A stretch of 64,000 nt of DNA from WRGA01 sp031553395 (GCA_031553395.1 JAVBLR010000011.1:192506-256505); one strand, 5' to 3'; counted from the first letter of the stretch, positions 8,284 to 17,445 are shown. Numbers and translations: made by a program. Notes: generated from the sequence alone by a model not told the origin.

Positions 8284-9219
8284 TTACATTTTTATTCTTT
8301 TAATATTCAACTTATCAATATTCATTGTTCCGATTTTCAATGTTTGCCCACTGGCTAAATAAGAGACATTTTCCAACGGCATTTCCCGTATTTGTCCGAA
8401 AAATTTAGCAGCAGCAGTATCTACCGCAACAATATCCTGTGAAACAAACAAGCTTTTAGAATCTACAATATCCGTAGCCGAACGTCCACGCGGACCATTT
8501 GTTTTCATTACCCTGTAAGCATCCACAATATTCAATACCGGCTTTTTCTGCATCGTACAAACATCGGCTATACATTGTTGCAAATCAGTACTATGAAATA
8601 TTTTCCGATCCCAAACAATTCCCATATAATTTTTCATTGATATGGAAAGATTAGCACCTCCGTGATGTTTTAAAACAGGAACATTAATCCACACATCACT
8701 ATCCAAGATGGCTTCATGTATTTTGGCTGATTTCAATTTCTTTCCATTTGGAAGAGAAACACTTCTATAATACGACTCTTCATGTGCAGGTACAACTTTC
8801 GCTCCGGCAGCTTTTGCAATATCTTCGATACCACTGTTTTTGTAACATTTAACCCAATCATCACATGTATGATCAAATACGGTTACTTCTTTCGCACCGG
8901 CAGCAAAGCATTGTCGTATAATCTCTTTAACTAATGCAGGATTGGTATTCGCTCCTAATTCAGGAGTTTTGTCCCACCCGATATTTGGTTTTACAGTTAC
9001 CTTGTATCCTTTTTTTACAAATTTCCCCATACCTCCGATTTGTTCCATAGCCTTCTTAAACATGGCATCTGGTTCTCCGCCCATAACAGCAACCAAATCA
9101 ACAGCACTTCCAGATGAACTTTTGACTGTTTGTGCCAAAACCTCCATTCCGCCCTTCATTTTTATGGTAAATGCTGCGCCCGTAAGAGCTGCCGCCTTCA
9201 AAAAATCTCGTCTGTTCAT
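8284..9219 (-). CDS. Tat-exported DUF362 domain protein
   Basis: The N-terminus is a textbook Tat signal, MNRRDFLKAAALTGAAF. The body carries DUF362 signatures such as VTVKPNIGWDKTPELGAN, VTVFDHT and VPVLKHHGGANLSISMKN. DUF362 proteins often accompany ferredoxin domains, but their reaction is not settled. It is first in an operon with the polyferredoxin, so a redox role at the outer face of the membrane is the likeliest reading. The ferredoxin domain found in some family members is absent here and may be supplied by the neighbour. Confidence 0.85.
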   Translation of the reverse strand: MNRRDFLKAAALTGAAFTIKMKGGMEVLAQTVKSSSGSAVDLVAVMGGEPDAMFKKAMEQIGGMGKFVKKGYKVTVKPNIGWDKTPELGANTNPALVKEIIRQCFAAGAKEVTVFDHTCDDWVKCYKNSGIEDIAKAAGAKVVPAHEESYYRSVSLPNGKKLKSAKIHEAILDSDVWINVPVLKHHGGANLSISMKNYMGIVWDRKIFHSTDLQQCIADVCTMQKKPVLNIVDAYRVMKTNGPRGRSATDIVDSKSLFVSQDIVAVDTAAAKFFGQIREMPLENVSYLASGQTLKIGTMNIDKLNIKRIKM

Positions 9220-9329
9220 GATATAGAAATTTAATTATGAATAAAGAAATCAATCAGAAATCATCAAAAGTCCCTATAATTCTGAGAATAATACAATTTG
9301 ATTTATATTTGACATCTATACTTTTAGGT

Positions 9330-9722
9330 TTACATCAACCATGGAAATTTAAAACAATCCTCATTGTATAAATAATAATCGGCATTTCCATTTACAGCAA
9401 AAGTTTTCACCAATTTTGCTTTTTCCAGTAATTCACATGCAAACAGAAGAGAAGCACCAGTTTTAACCCGATCTTCAACTAAAAGAATGCTTTTCCCTTC
9501 AAAATCAAAATCAATAGGCGATATTAGTTGAGGTTTATCATATTTTGGTTGTTGATTAACATCTCTCAAATTGATTTTTAGCAAGTGATATTCAATATTC
9601 AATTTTTGGTTAAGTATTGCTGCCGGAATAATCCCACCATTAGCAATAACAACTATCATATCAAAAGACTCAGCAAAAGTTATCTCTCTAAACCTTTCCA
9701 ATACTTCTTCGAAAGTCTTCAT
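9330..9722 (-). CDS. Phosphoribosyltransferase-family protein
   Basis: A short (130-residue) type-I PRTase fold. IVVIANGGIIPAAIL corresponds to the PPi-loop strand, and ILLVEDRVKTGASLLFA is the PRPP-binding motif. At this length the hood that defines substrate specificity is minimal, so the nucleobase cannot be named. It follows an ECF-type membrane protein after 15 bp, suggesting uptake plus salvage of a base. Comparable short PRTases act on hypoxanthine/guanine, xanthine or nothing known. Confidence 0.75.
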   Translation of the reverse strand: MKTFEEVLERFREITFAESFDMIVVIANGGIIPAAILNQKLNIEYHLLKINLRDVNQQPKYDKPQLISPIDFDFEGKSILLVEDRVKTGASLLFACELLEKAKLVKTFAVNGNADYYLYNEDCFKFPWLM

Positions 9723-9737
9723 ATAGTTCGAAGCTAA

Positions 9738-10247
9738 TTAGTATTTAGAAATGGCTTTTAATATAAAATAACCACCAAAAAGTTGAAATAACATTCCTGG
9801 AATTCCCATTCTGAAGTCTTGAAAAGCAACAAAAAAGTCTTTTACAATAATCCATTCAACAAGAGTTCCTATAATTTGATAAGATAATATAACTAGAAGT
9901 AATACTAAAAATGAAACCCTTCCAGAACGATGTGCAAAGTAAGCTGCTGCAAAGGCCAACAATGCCGATTTAATAATTATCACGGGAAGAAGTGCCATTA
10001 CGGGCATTCCGAATAAAAGGCTGTTAACTAATGGAGATAATATCGCTGTAAGTAATCCTACACGTAAACCACATTTGTAGGCTGCAATAAGTGTAAAGAA
10101 ATAAATTGGCAATAACATTAAGCCTCCATTAGGAATCAAGTGGCAAAGCTGTGGAAGAAGAATATTTCCTATTATAAAAAGTAGAGTAAACAAATAGGTT
10201 TTTACATCCTTAAAGGTGAAAGAATAAAGTTTTACGGTTGTTTCCAT
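9738..10247 (-). CDS. ECF transporter S-component-like membrane protein
   Basis: 169 residues with about five or six hydrophobic helices. GLRVGLLTAILSPLVNSLLFGMP and the surrounding pattern resemble substrate-capture subunits of energy-coupling factor transporters. There is no ATPase or EcfT gene nearby, as in group-II ECF systems that share a central module. The operon partner is the phosphoribosyltransferase downstream. No riboswitch-like leader is apparent in the 257 bp upstream. It could be another small integral membrane family. Confidence 0.65.
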   Translation of the reverse strand: METTVKLYSFTFKDVKTYLFTLLFIIGNILLPQLCHLIPNGGLMLLPIYFFTLIAAYKCGLRVGLLTAILSPLVNSLLFGMPVMALLPVIIIKSALLAFAAAYFAHRSGRVSFLVLLLVILSYQIIGTLVEWIIVKDFFVAFQDFRMGIPGMLFQLFGGYFILKAISKY

Positions 10248-10305
10248 AAGTATTTATTTTATTAATTTACGTAGATTATTAATTTTCAATTCATTTAAAG
10301 CCAAA

Positions 10306-10313
10306 CAAAATTA
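10306..10313 (-). promoter_or_regulatory. -7 element for the ECF-PRTase pair
   Basis: Minus strand TAATTTTG matches TAnnTTTG, 59 bp before the start codon of the membrane protein. Confidence 0.4.
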
Positions 10314-10451
10314 GGGATTATACTTTAAAAAACAAATGCAAGTATTGATAGATTATCATCTAAAGCAATAATTTTATTTTTTTAACACAAGTAAAATCCA
10401 AATGAACAACCTTATATGCATTTAACTTAGAATACCTTCACTAATACACAT

Positions 10452-10483
10452 AAAAAAACTGCTCAAAATTTTGAGCAGTTTTT
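10452..10483 (-). terminator. Terminator of the OmpA-family gene
   Basis: AAAAAAACTGCTCAAAA and TTTTGAGCAGTTTTT form a nearly loop-free palindrome, with a T-run on both strands. It lies about 20 bp after the OmpA stop. Confidence 0.85.
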
Positions 10484-10504
10484 ATAGAGAGTTATTTGTA
10501 ACAA

Positions 10505-11800
10505 TTATTCCTTAACAAATACAACTACACGGTTCCAATCATTTTCTGCAAATGGTTGAACATCATCTCCCATGAAATAAGTTTCGATACGATCAGCCGA
10601 AATTCCATATTTCTTAACCATCAAATCATAAACTGCTTGAGCACGTTTTTCAGATAGTTTTTTATTCCCTGCAGGAGTTCCTGTTGCTTTATCAGCATAA
10701 CCTGTAAGTTTAAGTCTTGCATTTGGCGTTTCTTTCAAGTAACGAACTGCTTCTTGAATACTTGGTAATTGTGCATTATCCACAACAGCACTACCTAAAC
10801 GGAAGAATACCGGTTTTGCCAAATAATCAATAGGTTTCTTTTCTTCTTTTACTATAGTAACTGGTTTTGGACATTCAGGACAAGCTGGGCAAGAAACCGG
10901 ACGTTTTCTCAATTCGTTATTTTCTGCAACTAAAGCATTAATTTGAGAGTTCAACGCATCGATTTCACGAGGATCTCGGAATACAGCTTTTTGGAAATTA
11001 CGAGGTTTAAATTTATATGTAAGATCCAACATTACATTTGCAACAATGTCATGATTGTTAGCTCCACCAACTTGACGGTCAAATGCTTCAGGCATGATTA
11101 ATCCATTAGCTTCTAATCCAAGATTAACAGCATCGCTCAAACGAAAATCTAAAATCAAACCACCTTTTCCCGCAATACTATTTACAGCTGTTCTATTAGC
11201 ATCTGAATTTTTAAAAGTATGAGCATAACCCAAACCTCCAAAAACGATAAAATTGAAAACCTGAGTCGGGTTATAAGTACCAAACAAATTATTTACATTC
11301 AACAATAAATCAAGACCTCCGGCAGCATAATTCACATCATATTCCCAGCCTTGTTTACCATCTTTATCATTTTTCTTATCTCCCAAAAATGTATTTTGAA
11401 TATAAGTTGGATTATAATCGTAAGGGACATAACTATCACTTGCTGTATAACCAGCAGGATTATCGTAGTTTGTTCCTTTGTACCACATGCTTCCACTTCC
11501 ATAAGTGAATCCTTTTAATTTAGCACCAGTAGCACTCAATCTTATTCCCCAAACAGGAGACATCCATTTTCCGACAGCAAATCCAACAGTTGGTTTAACA
11601 TTGTCAAAAAAGTCTACTTGACCAGTAGTTTCACTAAATAAAGTTGCTGCACCACCCGAAAGTGTAAAGAACCAGTGACCACCTTCATTAACAAAAGTTG
11701 TTTTTGAAGCAGCTTTTTCTGGCTGTTGCCCTGATAATTGTGCATTTAAACAAATTGGAGCCATGATTAACACAGCTAATAATAGTTTTCTCATTTTCAT
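10505..11800 (-). CDS. OmpA-family outer membrane protein
   Basis: 431 residues. Signal peptide MKMRKLLLAVLIMAPICLNAQ, then an aromatic-rich N-terminal beta-barrel ending near VMLDLTYKFKPRN. A short coiled linker with a CPACPECPKP Cys-Pro cluster leads to a C-terminal OmpA domain. That domain carries LKLTGYADKATGTP, LSEKRAQAVYDLM and NDWNRVVVFV, the peptidoglycan-binding pattern. It would anchor the outer membrane to the wall, as abundant OmpA-like proteins do in Bacteroidales. It has its own promoter and terminator. Confidence 0.92.
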   Translation of the reverse strand: MKMRKLLLAVLIMAPICLNAQLSGQQPEKAASKTTFVNEGGHWFFTLSGGAATLFSETTGQVDFFDNVKPTVGFAVGKWMSPVWGIRLSATGAKLKGFTYGSGSMWYKGTNYDNPAGYTASDSYVPYDYNPTYIQNTFLGDKKNDKDGKQGWEYDVNYAAGGLDLLLNVNNLFGTYNPTQVFNFIVFGGLGYAHTFKNSDANRTAVNSIAGKGGLILDFRLSDAVNLGLEANGLIMPEAFDRQVGGANNHDIVANVMLDLTYKFKPRNFQKAVFRDPREIDALNSQINALVAENNELRKRPVSCPACPECPKPVTIVKEEKKPIDYLAKPVFFRLGSAVVDNAQLPSIQEAVRYLKETPNARLKLTGYADKATGTPAGNKKLSEKRAQAVYDLMVKKYGISADRIETYFMGDDVQPFAENDWNRVVVFVKE

Positions 11801-12234
11801 TAATTTTAATTAAAAATCAAATACGTTTCTCGTTATATGTATATAATTAAAGATAAAATTACAGCTAAAAAGGGAAATGTCATTTTATTATATTTTCCAA
11901 AACTGGGGCAAAGGTAAATAATAGAAGCTTAAAAAAAACTTTTTGTGTTATTTTTTATAAGTTATGTGCAAATAAGCTTTAACTTAAAACAGTATTCCTT
12001 CTGAATTGTTTCGTTAAAAAAATAAAAAAAACAATAATCCAAAAATAGTGGGTATCATGTTATCAATCTCAATTCATATAGTCCAAAAATACCTATACCT
12101 TATTTTTAAAACCATTACAATTTAAACTAAAGCAGAATTTATTTGTTATTCATAAAATATATTCAAATAAATAGAATATTCTAAAAATGTAAAATATTGA
12201 TATTATTACTTATAACCATATAAATAGAATAAAA
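11801..12234. other. 434-bp divergent spacer between ompA-like gene and gnd
   Basis: Very AT-rich. It holds the OmpA promoter at 11909-11916. On the gnd side no clear TAnnTTTG box is visible. I see no RNA gene or ORF in it. Confidence 0.6.
11909..11916 (-). promoter_or_regulatory. -7 element of the OmpA-family gene
   Basis: The minus strand reads TACCTTTG, a perfect TAnnTTTG, giving a leader of about 100 nt. The context GGGGCAAAGGTA closely resembles the rplM promoter context at 35344-35358. Confidence 0.65.
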
Positions 12235-13131
12235 ATGAAAATCGGTTTTATAGGCTTGGGAAAAATGGGTGGAAAAATGGTCGAACGCCTTTTAAATCAT
12301 GGACACGAGGTTATAGTCTACAATCTGACTCAAAAAGAAATTGATGATGCAGCACAAAAAGGAGCAATTCCGGCAAAAGACATCAAAGATCTGGTAAATA
12401 AATTAGACGGGCGAAAATTAGTCTGGTTAATGGTTCCTTCAGGAAATCCTGTAAACCAAAATATTGACGAAATAAGGTTGTATTTAAATAAAGGGGACAT
12501 TATTGTTGATGGAGGCAATAGTTATTGGAGAGAAACGGTAGAAAGAGGCAAAAAATTAAAAGAAAAAGGAATTGAATACATCGATTGCGGCACAAGTGGT
12601 GGAGTTTGGGGACTTGCAAACGGATATTGCCTTATGTATGGTGGTTCAAAAGAGGCTTGTGATTTTGCAGAACCTATTTTCAAAAGTTTAGCTCCTGAAA
12701 ATGGATATTTATATTGTGGAGAAAGCGGATCAGGACATATGGTGAAAATGGTTCATAATGGAATTGAATATGGAATGATGCAAGCCTATGCCGAAGGATT
12801 TGAAATAATGAAGAATTCTCCATACAACATTGATTTAGAAAAAGTATCAAAAGTATGGATGCAAGGTTCGGTTGTTCGTTCTTGGCTGTTGGAACTTATT
12901 GGGAATGCTTTGGAAAAAGATCAGGAACTCGATGATATTAAAGGTTATGTATCTGATAGCGGAGAAGGAAGATGGACTGTTCAAACTGCAATTGATTTTG
13001 ATGTTCCGGCTCATGTTATAACAGCTTCCTTATATACCCGTTTTCAGTCACGCCAAGAAGGATCGTATGCCATGAAATTATTGGCTGCAATGAGAAATCA
13101 ATTTGGGGGACATGAGATAAAGAAAGAGTAA
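12235..13131 (+). CDS. gnd: 6-phosphogluconate dehydrogenase, short (NAD-type) form
   Basis: Oxidative decarboxylation of 6-phosphogluconate to ribulose 5-phosphate. N-terminal Rossmann motif IGFIGLGKMGGKMVE; substrate-site DGGNSYWRETVERG, CGTSGGVWGLANGYCLM and MVKMVHNGIEYGMMQAY. At 298 residues it is the short YqeC/GndA-type rather than the ~470-residue classical dimer. It is first in an operon with zwf (37-bp gap) and pgl, so the three genes cover glucose-6-phosphate to ribulose-5-phosphate. Confidence 0.93.
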   Translation: MKIGFIGLGKMGGKMVERLLNHGHEVIVYNLTQKEIDDAAQKGAIPAKDIKDLVNKLDGRKLVWLMVPSGNPVNQNIDEIRLYLNKGDIIVDGGNSYWRETVERGKKLKEKGIEYIDCGTSGGVWGLANGYCLMYGGSKEACDFAEPIFKSLAPENGYLYCGESGSGHMVKMVHNGIEYGMMQAYAEGFEIMKNSPYNIDLEKVSKVWMQGSVVRSWLLELIGNALEKDQELDDIKGYVSDSGEGRWTVQTAIDFDVPAHVITASLYTRFQSRQEGSYAMKLLAAMRNQFGGHEIKKE

Positions 13132-13168
13132 AAATAAACACAACAAATCTTCTTGACAAATAAGTAAC

Positions 13169-14698
13169 ATGAATAAACCCAAAGAACAAATACTGGTAAT
13201 ATTCGGAGCTTCTGGAGATCTAACTTATCGAAAGCTTATTCCGGCAATGTTCGACTTACATATACAAAATCTTTTGCCTACTAATTTTGCAATAGTTGGA
13301 GTCAGCCGTAGCAACTTAAATGATGATACTTTCAGGATAAAAATGAAAGAAGGTATATCCCAATATGCTTCCTTCAAAGAGATTAATGATGATAAATTAG
13401 ATAATTTTCTTGAAAAAATTTATTATCTTTCCATTAATACAGAAGATGCCAATGATTATGTAAAACTAAAAGATTATCTGCAAAAGACAGATAAGAAATA
13501 TCAAACCGGAGGCAACTATATCTTTTATTTGTCAACACCTCCTGATATGTATTCTTTAATTCCTAGATATTTAGCCAAACAGAATTTAAATAAAGACAAA
13601 GAATCATTCAGAAGAATTATAATAGAAAAACCTTTTGGAACAGATCTGCATTCGGCTGTAGAGTTAAATAAATCTCTTTTGAAGGACTACGATGAACAAC
13701 AATTATTCCGTATAGATCATTATTTGGGAAAAGAAACAGTTCAAAATCTGCTTGTTACACGTTTTGCAAACAGCATTTACGAACCACTCTGGAATAGAAA
13801 TTACATCCAACATGTAGAAGTAACTGCTGCCGAAAATATAGGCGTAGAAAACCGGGGTGGATATTACGACAGCTCTGGTGCATTGCGAGATATGATACAA
13901 AATCATCTTTTACAGATGCTTGCTTTGGTTGCAATGGAACCTCCAACCGAAATATCAGCAATGGCAATCAGAAATGAGAAATTAAAAGTTTTTCAATCTT
14001 TACGTCCTTTGAAAAAAGATGATTTGTTTAAGAATGTTGTTCGTGGACAATATGTTGCATCGAATGTTCGTGGACAATACCAAAAGGGCTACCGCGAAGA
14101 AACAGGTGTAAACCCTCAATCCAGAACAGAAACATATATTGCCATGAAAATCTTTATCGATAATTGGCGCTGGGGTGGAGTTCCATTTTATCTCAGAACG
14201 GGTAAACGGCTTCCTACAAGAGTATCAGAAATAGTTATTCATTTTAAACCAACACCCAATTTATTATTCATCGACAACAAGGAAATGGGAATTAATAGCA
14301 ATCAACTCGTATTACGCATCCATCCCGATGAAGGTATTTTACTGAAAACAGGAATGAAAGTGCCGGGTACCGGATATCAAGTTCAGAATGCTAATATGGA
14401 ATTTCATTATAAAAATCTTTCAAATACCTATGTTCCGGGAGCCTACGAACGACTTATCCTTGATTGCATGAATGGAGATGCAACATTGTATACCCGTGGA
14501 GATGCATTGGAAGATACATGGGGATTTGTTCAACCTATTCTTGATTTCTGGAAAAGTAATCCAGATGCACCTTTACATGGATATCCTTGTGGAAGCTGGG
14601 GTCCTGAACAAGCTGATGATTTAATTGAGGGTAAAGGAGAAACCTGGCGATATCCTTGCAAAAACTTATCAGATGATGGCATATTTTGTGAATTATAA
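13169..14698 (+). CDS. zwf: Glucose-6-phosphate 1-dehydrogenase
   Basis: First step of the oxidative pentose-phosphate pathway, yielding NAD(P)H and 6-phosphogluconolactone. GASGDLTYRKLIPAMFDL is the nucleotide-binding motif, and RIDHYLGKETVQNLLV carries the substrate-binding Lys and catalytic His. FYLRTGKRLPTRVSEIVIHF is also conserved. The 509-residue length is normal. It is the middle gene of gnd-zwf-pgl. Confidence 0.97.
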   Translation: MNKPKEQILVIFGASGDLTYRKLIPAMFDLHIQNLLPTNFAIVGVSRSNLNDDTFRIKMKEGISQYASFKEINDDKLDNFLEKIYYLSINTEDANDYVKLKDYLQKTDKKYQTGGNYIFYLSTPPDMYSLIPRYLAKQNLNKDKESFRRIIIEKPFGTDLHSAVELNKSLLKDYDEQQLFRIDHYLGKETVQNLLVTRFANSIYEPLWNRNYIQHVEVTAAENIGVENRGGYYDSSGALRDMIQNHLLQMLALVAMEPPTEISAMAIRNEKLKVFQSLRPLKKDDLFKNVVRGQYVASNVRGQYQKGYREETGVNPQSRTETYIAMKIFIDNWRWGGVPFYLRTGKRLPTRVSEIVIHFKPTPNLLFIDNKEMGINSNQLVLRIHPDEGILLKTGMKVPGTGYQVQNANMEFHYKNLSNTYVPGAYERLILDCMNGDATLYTRGDALEDTWGFVQPILDFWKSNPDAPLHGYPCGSWGPEQADDLIEGKGETWRYPCKNLSDDGIFCEL

Positions 14699-14740
14699 TC
14701 AAACTTGTTTTACCCAGAGGCATTTCAAACAAAAGCAAAC

Positions 14741-15445
14741 ATGAACAAAATACAGATTTATAATACAAAAACAGAATTATATTTGGGATTTACTAACTTT
14801 ATGATTGATTTATTAAAAAGTAAAAGTCAATTTCATATTTGCCTATCAGGAGGAAATACACCTAAATCTCTATTTGATTTTTGGGCTGAAAATTATAAAG
14901 ATAAGATTCCATGGGAAAAAATATCATTTTATTGGGGAGATGAAAGATGTGTCCCTCCGGAAAATGAAATGAGTAATTTTGGAATGACGAAAAAACATCT
15001 TTTTGATAAAATAAATATTCCTGAGAAAAATATTTTTCGGATTCACGGAGAAAATACAGCTGAAATAGAAGCTGAAAGATATAGTAAAATTATTCCGGAA
15101 AAATTTGATTTAATTATGCTTGGAATGGGTGATGATGGCCATACTGCATCTATTTTTCCTAATCAGATAAATTTGTGGAATAGTTCTAAAAAATGTGAGG
15201 TAACGATTCATCCCGAAACAGGATTTAAACGAATAAGCATTACAGGAATAGTAATCAATAATGCCCAAAATATAGCTTTTTTAATTACAGGAAAAAACAA
15301 AGCCGAAAAAGTATCTTCAATTATCAACCAACGGGAAAAGTATGAAAATATCTATCCTGCTGCACAAGTAAATCCAAAATCAACCAATTTATACTGGTTT
15401 TTGGATAGTGATGCAGGAGAATATATCAAACCATTGTACCAATAG
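14741..15445 (+). CDS. pgl: 6-phosphogluconolactonase
   Basis: Hydrolyses 6-phosphogluconolactone to 6-phosphogluconate. Motifs are ICLSGGNTPKSLFDF, ISFYWGDERCVPP and FDLIMLGMGDDGHTASIFP. The frame opens at 14705, but MNKIQIYNTK at 14741 is the natural start, giving 234 residues. It is last in the pentose-phosphate operon, 42 bp after zwf, and ends before a bidirectional terminator. Confidence 0.94.
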   Translation: MNKIQIYNTKTELYLGFTNFMIDLLKSKSQFHICLSGGNTPKSLFDFWAENYKDKIPWEKISFYWGDERCVPPENEMSNFGMTKKHLFDKINIPEKNIFRIHGENTAEIEAERYSKIIPEKFDLIMLGMGDDGHTASIFPNQINLWNSSKKCEVTIHPETGFKRISITGIVINNAQNIAFLITGKNKAEKVSSIINQREKYENIYPAAQVNPKSTNLYWFLDSDAGEYIKPLYQ

Positions 15446-15470
15446 CCAAACTCTTACTGATGACATGACT

Positions 15471-15506
15471 AAAAAAAGAGCCGCATTATTTTGCGACTCT
15501 TTTTTC
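15471..15506. terminator. Bidirectional terminator between pgl and ferritin
   Basis: AAAAAGAGCCGCA and TGCGACTCTTTTT pair with one mismatch around a short loop, with a T-run on each strand. Confidence 0.75.
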
Positions 15507-15521
15507 CTGTTTTATAATGTA

Positions 15522-16007
15522 TTATTTTCTTTGTCCAAGATGAGAATCCAAGAAAAACAAACCAGAAATATTTTTATCAATAAGTTTCAGTTTATCTACA
15601 ATACCTGAAGCTGTAGATTCTTCTTCTACTTGTTCTTCTATAAACCACGCAAGCATATTTTCGGTAGCTTTGTCGTTTTCTGCACGAGCCAAGTCAACTA
15701 ATTTATTGATGTTATCAGTTACAACTTTTTCGTGAGCTAATGTTTGTTCATAAGCATCCAATGCCGAACCGAACTTAACCGGAACTTCAGCAATAGGAGC
15801 CAAAGAAACTTTACCTCCACGATCTACGACATAATCCATAAATTTGAAGGCATGTCCCATTTCTTCGCTATATTGATTCTTCATCCAACTTGCAAAACCG
15901 TTGAATCCTTCACCTGCAAAATAAGCAGACATTGACAAATACAAGTAAGCCGACCATATTTCGGCATTGATCTGAGCATTTAATGCTTTTTCTATTTTCT
16001 TATTCAT
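15522..16007 (-). CDS. ftnA: Ferritin, non-heme iron storage
   Basis: Oxidises and stores iron in a 24-subunit shell. Four-helix-bundle residues of the ferroxidase centre are visible in INAEIWSAYLYLSMSAYF, YSEEMGHAFKFMDYV and WFIEEQVEEES. The frame extends upstream, but MNKKIEKALNAQINAE at 16007 is the usual ferritin start (161 residues). It is monocistronic and convergent with pgl. Together with catalase and hcp it contributes to oxidative-stress tolerance. Confidence 0.94.
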   Translation of the reverse strand: MNKKIEKALNAQINAEIWSAYLYLSMSAYFAGEGFNGFASWMKNQYSEEMGHAFKFMDYVVDRGGKVSLAPIAEVPVKFGSALDAYEQTLAHEKVVTDNINKLVDLARAENDKATENMLAWFIEEQVEEESTASGIVDKLKLIDKNISGLFFLDSHLGQRK

Positions 16008-16389
16008 AAGATTATAATAAAAGTTAAATAATTTATTAAATTTTCTTTGCAATATTAACAAAAAGAATCCAAATAAGTTCACTCATTTTTAAGTATTACT
16101 ACAAATTACTACAAAATCAATATAAATTCATAACTATTAAGGTAAATTCTTTATTATATTTTTGCTCTAAAGCAATATATCTCATATTTTCAAAAGAATA
16201 TAAGTATTTAATAAACAATAAAATAAATGATATTAATGCAAATACAAATCAATGCAATGCTTAAAAATAACAAAAAATACCTTTTTTAACTATAAAAAGA
16301 ATTTGGAAGTTAAACATTTGAGAAAAGTCGTAGTCTTATGAATAAAGGTTGACAAAACGATCAAGTACAAATCTAAAAAATAAGAAGTC
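16008..16389. other. 382-bp AT-rich divergent spacer
   Basis: A plus-strand TATTTTTG at 16157-16164 matches the -7 consensus and could serve the DUF6515 gene with a long leader. No RNA gene, palindrome or ORF is evident. Confidence 0.4.
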
Positions 16390-17346
16390 ATGAGAAAAAA
16401 TAAATTTTATATAGTAGCCATACTAGTTATAATGGGATTTTCTTTTTCTGACCTTGCAGCACAAAGAAGCAGTTCTCAAAGTGGAAGAAGTTCTTCTTCA
16501 TCGCAACAGTCAGGATCTAGTACAAGAAGTTCTTCTTCATCCTCTTCAGGAGGCGGAAGTGTGAGAAGTTCATCTAGTTCTAGTAGCAATAAAAATAATA
16601 ATGCAGCAACAAGAAGTTCTTCATCCTCTTCTTCGTCTACATCAACACGAAGTAATTCCAACTCTAATTCTAATTCAGCAACAAGGAGCAATAGCCAGAA
16701 TAACCAGAGTAATGAAAGAAGTAGAACTAATAATGCTACTGTAAATAATAAAAGTACAAATTCTTCTGCAAATACACGGAGTAATGTAAGTACATCCCGA
16801 ACCGAATCAAGAAATAACAATTCTTCGGCTAATGTAAGAACAAATAATAATAACAACTATAGGCAAAATAATAATAACCATAGGGATAATTATCAAGGAA
16901 ATTATTCACACAATAATGGGCATCACAACAAACCTTATTATGTATCTAATAATTATTATTATAACAACCGTTATTATAATGTTTACAGATATAATAGTAT
17001 GGATTATTATTACAATGGAGGATATTATTACCGATGGAATAATCGCGGCATCTTTGAATTAACAATTGCACCTTTTGGAGTACGCTTATCCGTATTACCA
17101 GCAGGATGTAGAGTTATTTATTACAGCAATATTCCTTATTACTATTATGGTGGAACTTACTATAATTACATTGATAGTTATTATGAAGTCGTAAATCCTC
17201 CGGTTGGAGCAGTTGTAGAATATATTTCACCCGATTGTGAAACCGTTTATATCAATGGAGAAACTTATTACATCGGTTCCGGAGTGCAATATAAACCAGT
17301 AATAATAAACGGGCAAATTTGGTATCGGATAATTAAATTAGTGTAA
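16390..17346 (+). CDS. Secreted Ser/Asn-rich protein with C-terminal DUF6515-like domain
   Basis: 318 residues. A signal peptide (to about LAAQ, residues 1-25) is followed by ~110 residues of almost pure Ser, Arg, Thr and Asn, including runs of six or seven Ser. A His/Asn/Tyr-rich zone follows, then a Tyr-rich C-terminal domain with VRLSVLPAGCRVIYY, PPVGAVVEYISPDCETVYI and YYIGSGVQYKPV. That repeated 'P.G..V..(P)..C..V.I.G..YY' layout resembles DUF6515. The function is unknown; a cell-surface or periplasmic role is inferred. Confidence 0.8.
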   Translation: MRKNKFYIVAILVIMGFSFSDLAAQRSSSQSGRSSSSSQQSGSSTRSSSSSSSGGGSVRSSSSSSSNKNNNAATRSSSSSSSSTSTRSNSNSNSNSATRSNSQNNQSNERSRTNNATVNNKSTNSSANTRSNVSTSRTESRNNNSSANVRTNNNNNYRQNNNNHRDNYQGNYSHNNGHHNKPYYVSNNYYYNNRYYNVYRYNSMDYYYNGGYYYRWNNRGIFELTIAPFGVRLSVLPAGCRVIYYSNIPYYYYGGTYYNYIDSYYEVVNPPVGAVVEYISPDCETVYINGETYYIGSGVQYKPVIINGQIWYRIIKLV

Positions 17347-17382
17347 GATAAGTACGATAAGGTTAGGTTAAATGTTAATGTT

Positions 17383-17426
17383 TGAGAGGCAGAATTTTTA
17401 AAAAAAATCCTGCCTCTCACTTTTTT
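17383..17426. terminator. Bidirectional terminator between DUF6515 gene and murA
   Basis: TGAGAGGCAG and CTGCCTCTCA form a perfect stem with internal A/T runs, followed by T6. Confidence 0.8.
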
Positions 17427-17445
17427 CAGATACTATCTATAGAAT

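Noticed and set aside
10248..10451. Riboswitch upstream of the ECF-like gene
   Set aside because: No recognisable purine, TPP, cobalamin or other aptamer core could be found by eye.
15408..15608. 66-codon frame after pgl
   Set aside because: It crosses the bidirectional terminator and overlaps ferritin in antisense.
16476..16856. 126-codon Leu-rich antisense frame
   Set aside because: It is the mirror of Ser/Asn codons in the DUF6515 gene.
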